Origin: Clostridia bacterium
Lineage (GTDB): Bacteria; Bacillota; Clostridia; Christensenellales; UBA1242
DNA length: 64,000 nt
Assembly: GCA_017537515.1 (NCBI GenBank)
Contig: JAFYKO010000122.1
Coordinates: forward strand, 1-64,000
Reading direction: 5' to 3'
Position 1 is the stretch's first letter; each line of letters starts with the position of its first letter. The notes beneath the pieces were generated by a model that worked only from the letters and a program-made list of their open reading frames with translations, ran no database searches and was not told where the DNA came from. The position numbers were made by a program, and so were the translations under genes. Of this stretch, positions 59,489-64,000 are shown in pieces.

Positions 59489-59503
59489 AGTCTAAATATA
59501 CCT

Positions 59504-62449
59504 TTATTCTTCGTTTTCTTCAAACGTAAACTTGAACAGATATTCGGAACTGCTCGCATCGTCAACCAGGCGTTCCGTAAACGGAACGATAATCATACCA
59601 CGGATGAAGCCGTCCTTGTCCCAAAGATACAGGAAGCGGGGAATACCTCCGCCAACGCTCAAGGTCGGTTCGTCGGGGTCCCAGGCGAATGTCAAGTTCT
59701 TCACTTCGGGGGACGTGACATTCACAATCATACTCTTAAAGGTTGCAACGTCGCTAACCCAACAACCTACCATCTTTACACCGTCAAGCGGATGCCAATC
59801 CGCAAACGGCATAACTTCATCCATAGTCCATTCGGGGTCATTGAAGATATACTGCCACTGCAACGCTTCTGCCGTCACTTTCAAAGTGTTCGTATCAATT
59901 CGGAGCGTAATAGCAGCCATACCCTTACACAAGTAAATGTCGGAGCCGTGGCGGTCATTGTCCGTAGGATTCATTTGGGTGGCATCCTCAAAGCCGTCGA
60001 ACCCGTGGTCGCCAGGACGTGCCTTGTAATCGTCGGTGCCTGGGGAATCGGGATTACCCAAGCAACCAATCGTATAGCGGGAAGTCCAACACCATTTATA
60101 TCGGACAACATCACCCATATCGTCGTAATCAATCCCACGGGCTACCTTGTAGATTACAGAAGCGTCGTCACCCGTGTATTTGATACGCATATACACAGCC
60201 TGGTCAAACGCAAAGTAGCGGTAAGTCCCCTTGTTCACAAAATCAATGCACTGCGTCCAATCGGAGTCGGGGCTATCTTCTGCCAACGGCTCATAAGAAT
60301 AGAATACTGTCGGGTAGCATTCCTTGACCTGCATAGTGATAAAGTCAAAATACTTGCCAGGGAACAGTTTCAGCCCGATAGGTCCCCCCCAGGAATCCTG
60401 CAATACAACAGGCTTGGAAATCCCACGCAGGCGGGTGCGTCCTACCGTAGTAAGACGGATTTTCAAACGGAAATAAATGTAGATAGGGATTTCGTAAGAA
60501 AGCAGCGTAGTGAGTGCGAGCGACAAACCCACAAAGGTGTCGTCGTCAATCCACTGCAAGCCATCGCCCATATCAATAATGCCGTCCGAAGCCAAGCGGT
60601 CCAACAGACTTGCGTCTGCCCTGTAATAGCGGTTGTTCACGGAATAATCATATTCCGACACGTTCCTGTCGCTACCGATATGTTCAAACGAATAGAACTT
60701 TTCCCAATTACCTGCATCCGTCGTTTCATTGTTGCGGGTGTAAACCCAAACGGTATCGGGGTCTTCACCTTCCTGGGAATAACGAATCCAGGGCACATCC
60801 ATATCGGGGTCGTCCTTAACCAAAAGGGAACGTCCCTCGGTCCAAACCTTGTCAGCCTTTACGGACTTCGCAATCTGCTTGACCTTGCCGATTTCAGTAT
60901 AAACGTCCTTGATTTCAGCCTTATTGCCACCGTCATACTGCGAATAGATAACCGACGGGGAACCCCTACGCAGGTTAGTAATATCCATACCAATAGCGTT
61001 CATAGCAGCCTTAATACCAGGGAACGTTTCCCTAGTCCTGTAAAGCAACGCCCACAAAAGAACACTATACTTGGAGCCTAACGCATCCACAAGGGCATAC
61101 GGAATATCCACCATTTTGGCGTAGATACGGAACGCTTCTTCACGGGCGGGACAGGTTTTGCTAACCACCGCATTCGTGGCGTTCGTGTAAGGCTTGATTA
61201 TCGGGTCCCGAAGCATAGTGGAATTACTTTCACTATACACTTCGGTCCAATGCGGGTTCTTGTAATGTCCTGGGCGGTAGGCTTCTTCAATACCATCTTC
61301 GGCAATAGACGTATCGTTTCGCTGATACAGCGTGATAACGTTATCGTCAATAACAGACACCAGGTCGCCCGTTGCATAATCCAAGAAATACTTGCGGTCG
61401 TAATGACCCCAATAGTGACGAACAGGGAACGCACGGAGCAGGTCCATCTTAAACAAATAACCACCAACGTCCAGGACCGCCCACAGCGACGTAAGTTCAT
61501 ATTCCCCGTCGGGAAGTCCAATAGGCTCAACGGAGTAATAGCAACCCCGCAACCAATACGTGCGGTCAACACCGTCCTCGGCAAACGTAGCCGTCGGCAG
61601 GACGCTACCCGTGATAGTCTTCTTGTCGTCGTTCGGGTCGGGATATTGCCTGGTAGGAATATAGTCAAGAGCGTAGTAATCCGAACCGCAATAGTTGACA
61701 ATATCTCCCTTTGTGTAAACGTCCTGGTTAGAGAACTGCGGGCAAATAAGCGTCACGCCTAGCATACGAGGAATGCCATTCACGACAACTTCGGTGCCCA
61801 CAGGAAGACGTGGACCCGAAATGAACAAGCGTTTGTCAATCACGATAGCACGGGCAGCCCTATACTTCAATGCAGCAAACTGACTGACCGCTGCGGGAGC
61901 GTTAGCCTGTTGGAAATTGTAAATAGGCACACCCGCTTCATAGAGAGCCTCATTGAACTGTGGTTCAATCACAAGGCGGTTCAAATCTGCAAGAGCCTTG
62001 TTAGAGCGGTTCCACGGGGTCACGATATGGCGAAGCAGCGGGGGTTCTTCAATAGAAACCCAGGAACGCCAAATGGGTGTAGTTTTTTCGCCACTAACGG
62101 AAATCGTGAAGTCCAGGGCATACAGACCTGGTGTTTCGGGGTTAGGGTGGTTCACAGAAACCCTATCCGAAACGTCAACGGAATAGTTCCCGTAGGACAC
62201 TTCCACACGGGGATATTCCACAACGTAGTCAACGTAAGCGTCAACTTTCAAAACTTCTGCGGGCAACTGCGTAAGCGTGATAGTGGGCTTCACGTCTTCG
62301 GGCAGAGGTTCCGTAACATAGCCCGAAATAAACTCACGCCAATACGTCAAGAGGGTGTCGTCTTCAACAGGGCGAAGCACAACTTCGTCCGAAGACGCAG
62401 ACACGACAATGTAAGTCCGTTTATAACTTGTATCTACAAATCCGTTCAT
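59504..62449 (-). CDS. Large baseplate wedge-like protein, ~981 aa
   Basis: Start at MNGFVDTSYKRTYIV (ATG 62449) with GAGAGG upstream; the frame stays open to 62464. Residues about 420-500 (KTCPAREEAFRIYAKMVDI and RETFPGIKAAMNAIGMD) resemble the phage tail-protein-I type of baseplate domain. A CBM-like stretch (YTKGDIVNYCGSDYYALDY) lies near 250. The size is close to T4 gp7 (1032 aa). Likely a baseplate wedge/peripheral protein; exact counterpart uncertain. Confidence 0.62.
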   Translation of the reverse strand: MNGFVDTSYKRTYIVVSASSDEVVLRPVEDDTLLTYWREFISGYVTEPLPEDVKPTITLTQLPAEVLKVDAYVDYVVEYPRVEVSYGNYSVDVSDRVSVNHPNPETPGLYALDFTISVSGEKTTPIWRSWVSIEEPPLLRHIVTPWNRSNKALADLNRLVIEPQFNEALYEAGVPIYNFQQANAPAAVSQFAALKYRAARAIVIDKRLFISGPRLPVGTEVVVNGIPRMLGVTLICPQFSNQDVYTKGDIVNYCGSDYYALDYIPTRQYPDPNDDKKTITGSVLPTATFAEDGVDRTYWLRGCYYSVEPIGLPDGEYELTSLWAVLDVGGYLFKMDLLRAFPVRHYWGHYDRKYFLDYATGDLVSVIDDNVITLYQRNDTSIAEDGIEEAYRPGHYKNPHWTEVYSESNSTMLRDPIIKPYTNATNAVVSKTCPAREEAFRIYAKMVDIPYALVDALGSKYSVLLWALLYRTRETFPGIKAAMNAIGMDITNLRRGSPSVIYSQYDGGNKAEIKDVYTEIGKVKQIAKSVKADKVWTEGRSLLVKDDPDMDVPWIRYSQEGEDPDTVWVYTRNNETTDAGNWEKFYSFEHIGSDRNVSEYDYSVNNRYYRADASLLDRLASDGIIDMGDGLQWIDDDTFVGLSLALTTLLSYEIPIYIYFRLKIRLTTVGRTRLRGISKPVVLQDSWGGPIGLKLFPGKYFDFITMQVKECYPTVFYSYEPLAEDSPDSDWTQCIDFVNKGTYRYFAFDQAVYMRIKYTGDDASVIYKVARGIDYDDMGDVVRYKWCWTSRYTIGCLGNPDSPGTDDYKARPGDHGFDGFEDATQMNPTDNDRHGSDIYLCKGMAAITLRIDTNTLKVTAEALQWQYIFNDPEWTMDEVMPFADWHPLDGVKMVGCWVSDVATFKSMIVNVTSPEVKNLTFAWDPDEPTLSVGGGIPRFLYLWDKDGFIRGMIIVPFTERLVDDASSSEYLFKFTFEENEE

Positions 62450-62460
62450 TAGCCAACCTC

Positions 62461-63807
62461 TCAATCATATTCCGTCGGGGACATAGGCATCATATAGGCA
62501 TACAGGATTCCACCTATAATGGACCACTTAAAGATAAAATCTATTGACGAATATGGTGGGAACGTAATGTAGTTCAAGTCTTCCACGGCACCGTAAACAG
62601 TGTCGTCTTTTTTAATAGAACCCTGTGCTGCGGAACCAGCTATGTCGCCAAATGTAGTGGCAACGGCACCCACTACGTTTGTAATCCACGCACTTTCCCG
62701 CTCGCTATCTATTTTGGCAACGGTGAAAGCCCAGGCGTTGCACAACTTTAATTTCTTGGAAGTCGGATTACGAACCTGGAATACCCTGTTAGCACGTTCT
62801 TCTGTAGGTTCCAACAACGTCACATAGCAAGTACCATACCAATGGTCTTTCGTGCGGGTGCCCTTAAACGGATAAAGCATAACAATGTTCGGGACTTCCG
62901 TTTCAGCCATTTCCTCGGTCATACTGTAATCGGGATAGTTTACCTTTGGCAGCGGATAAGTTTCAAACTCAATGTCAGTATAACCTCCATCGCCACGTCC
63001 CGAACTTCCACCATACGATATGCCCTTGAACACGGGTATTTCAACAATCACACCTGCGTGATAAGACTTGAACTGACGGGTATATTCGGAATAACTGTTA
63101 TAGTCATAACGGAAATACCCCGTCACCTTATACAACCCCCACACATCCCTGGATTCACACTGCGTATAGCACGACAAGTCATAAGAACCATTCCACCTGG
63201 TAGGGAACTTCAAGGCTGCGTCCCACCTAATCTTCGACAAGTCCACTGTAAGCGGATTGATAAACGGAGAATCGCTTCTGTTTTGAATACTTCCGTTTTC
63301 AAGGTTTAGTTCGTTCGTTTCAGCAACCTGCGAAACGTTAGCGTTATACGTTGAAAGTTCTTCTGTAGCCTCCAACTTCGTAATGATAGCGTCGCTAGGA
63401 ATATCCACAGAATCTGCCACCAACTCTACAATAGTCCCGTCAGTTATTTGCAGGTCTGTGGAAGTGTCACCTATTTCGGGAAAGTTCGCTTTAAGCGGGG
63501 AACCCTCAATGTCAAGATTCAAAGTCGTCTTTTGATACTTACCACCCTGGATAGGAATAGTAGTTATTTCGGGGATTAACTCCGCAACGGCACCTACAAT
63601 TACTTTCAAAAAAGTAGCATTACACATACCCCGAACAAATTCAAAAGTAGGCACAACGTCAACGGAGCCATCAGACCACTTGATTTCAACAACGCCCTTG
63701 TCATCACTGCTATCTTCGGGATGCAGGTCATACAAGGCGTAAAGAAAAGCCTTTACGTCAAATTGAAGTTCCCTAAAAGTCCGAATAGCCGTATGAGCGT
63801 TCAACAT
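62461..63807 (-). CDS. Hypothetical baseplate/tail protein, 448 aa
   Basis: Starts MLNAHTAIRTFRELQFDVKAF. Beta-rich throughout, Ser/Thr/Asn-rich in 180-260, a Gly-rich loop (GGSSGRGDGGYTD), and ends near YITFPPYSSIDFIF. The following gene has a similar end segment, so the two are related. Probably a baseplate or short-fibre protein. Not identified. Confidence 0.55.
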   Translation of the reverse strand: MLNAHTAIRTFRELQFDVKAFLYALYDLHPEDSSDDKGVVEIKWSDGSVDVVPTFEFVRGMCNATFLKVIVGAVAELIPEITTIPIQGGKYQKTTLNLDIEGSPLKANFPEIGDTSTDLQITDGTIVELVADSVDIPSDAIITKLEATEELSTYNANVSQVAETNELNLENGSIQNRSDSPFINPLTVDLSKIRWDAALKFPTRWNGSYDLSCYTQCESRDVWGLYKVTGYFRYDYNSYSEYTRQFKSYHAGVIVEIPVFKGISYGGSSGRGDGGYTDIEFETYPLPKVNYPDYSMTEEMAETEVPNIVMLYPFKGTRTKDHWYGTCYVTLLEPTEERANRVFQVRNPTSKKLKLCNAWAFTVAKIDSERESAWITNVVGAVATTFGDIAGSAAQGSIKKDDTVYGAVEDLNYITFPPYSSIDFIFKWSIIGGILYAYMMPMSPTEYD

Positions 63808-63810
63808 AAG

Positions 63811-64000
63811 TTAAGAAAGTTCCAATATGTAGGTTACAGTTTTTTCCGAAATATTAGCGTCAGTCCCTTGGATGCATCCAACAATGAAGCGGAAGCACGA
63901 ATACGGAGGGATTTTCGTGTATTCGCCAAAGTCGATAGACTCAACCATCCCGTTAGTCCCGACTACCAGGCTCATTCGTCTGTAAATATACCATTCGTTT
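63811..64000 (-). CDS. Tail protein, C-terminal fragment at window edge
   Basis: Open minus-strand frame from the edge to the stop TAA at 63811-63813, 62 codons visible. The end segment EYTKIPPYSCFRFIVG resembles YITFPPYSSIDFIF of the 448-residue gene, indicating a paralogue. N-terminus lies outside. Confidence 0.65.
   Translation of the reverse strand, partial: NEWYIYRRMSLVVGTNGMVESIDFGEYTKIPPYSCFRFIVGCIQGTDANISEKTVTYILELS

Noticed and set aside
59432..61081. Plus-strand open frame of 549 codons
   Set aside because: Antisense to the large baseplate gene; low-complexity composition typical of shadows.
1..64000. CRISPR array, tRNA or rRNA genes
   Set aside because: No regularly spaced direct repeats and no cloverleaf or rRNA-like sequence noticed in the intergenic regions.
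1..64000. Alternative genetic code (stop recoding) as in some large gut phages
   Set aside because: Recognisable genes (sheath, capsid, ACP, LemA, TnpB) run intact with standard stops, including TAG and TGA used as true ends.

Overview
The window is a 64 kb piece of a large contractile-tailed (T4-like, myovirus morphology) bacteriophage genome, or of a prophage derived from one. The markers that support this are a contractile tail sheath protein, a tail tube protein, a baseplate/tail-assembly protein of the T4 gp26 type, a tape-measure-like coiled-coil protein, an OB-fold tail spike, a tail-fibre protein, a T4 gp21-type prohead protease and a major capsid protein. Terminase, portal and replication genes are not visible and presumably lie outside. 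The standard genetic code fits all genes. I cannot assign the host. Promoters of the TTGACA-N17-TATATT type and GAGG-type ribosome binding sites imply an ordinary sigma70-like host apparatus.

Almost everything is on the minus strand, so transcription runs from right to left. (1) 56.5-64.0 kb: tail and baseplate genes, including a 3 kb baseplate protein, a tail-fibre/adaptor protein with a carbohydrate-binding-like insert and a neck-like protein. (2) 53.8-56.5 kb: a two-domain glycosyltransferase and a DHHW/SGNH-like protein. (3) 50.8-53.7 kb: spike and small tail proteins. (4) 34.5-50.7 kb: head genes (protease, scaffold-like protein, capsid) mixed with a family of acidic proteins. These carry a short repeated tag of the form ESKKSE[A/G], at the N-terminus and/or between domains. 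(5) 23.4-32.8 kb: tail sheath, tube, chaperone with a putative +1 frameshift, tape measure and hub/baseplate proteins. (6) 1-23.3 kb: about 40 small accessory genes, mostly unrecognised, including an acyl carrier protein, a dephospho-CoA-kinase-like protein and a LemA protein beside a membrane protein.

Five IS200/IS605-type TnpB genes without TnpA partners interrupt these modules. Three are zinc-ribbon TnpBs (one cut by the left edge), and two are close relatives of each other without a zinc ribbon, one of them the only plus-strand gene.

Nine near-identical promoters drive short minus-strand operons. In them a palindrome with arms like AATTACCTA/TAGGTAATT or AATACCTG/CAGGTATT is centred on the -35 box, which points to one phage-encoded or host DNA-binding regulator acting on all of them. 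The most interesting candidate system is the tag family. I infer that it is a set of prohead-core proteins and polyproteins cut at ESKKSE sites by the encoded protease, giving many internal-capsid or ejected peptides.
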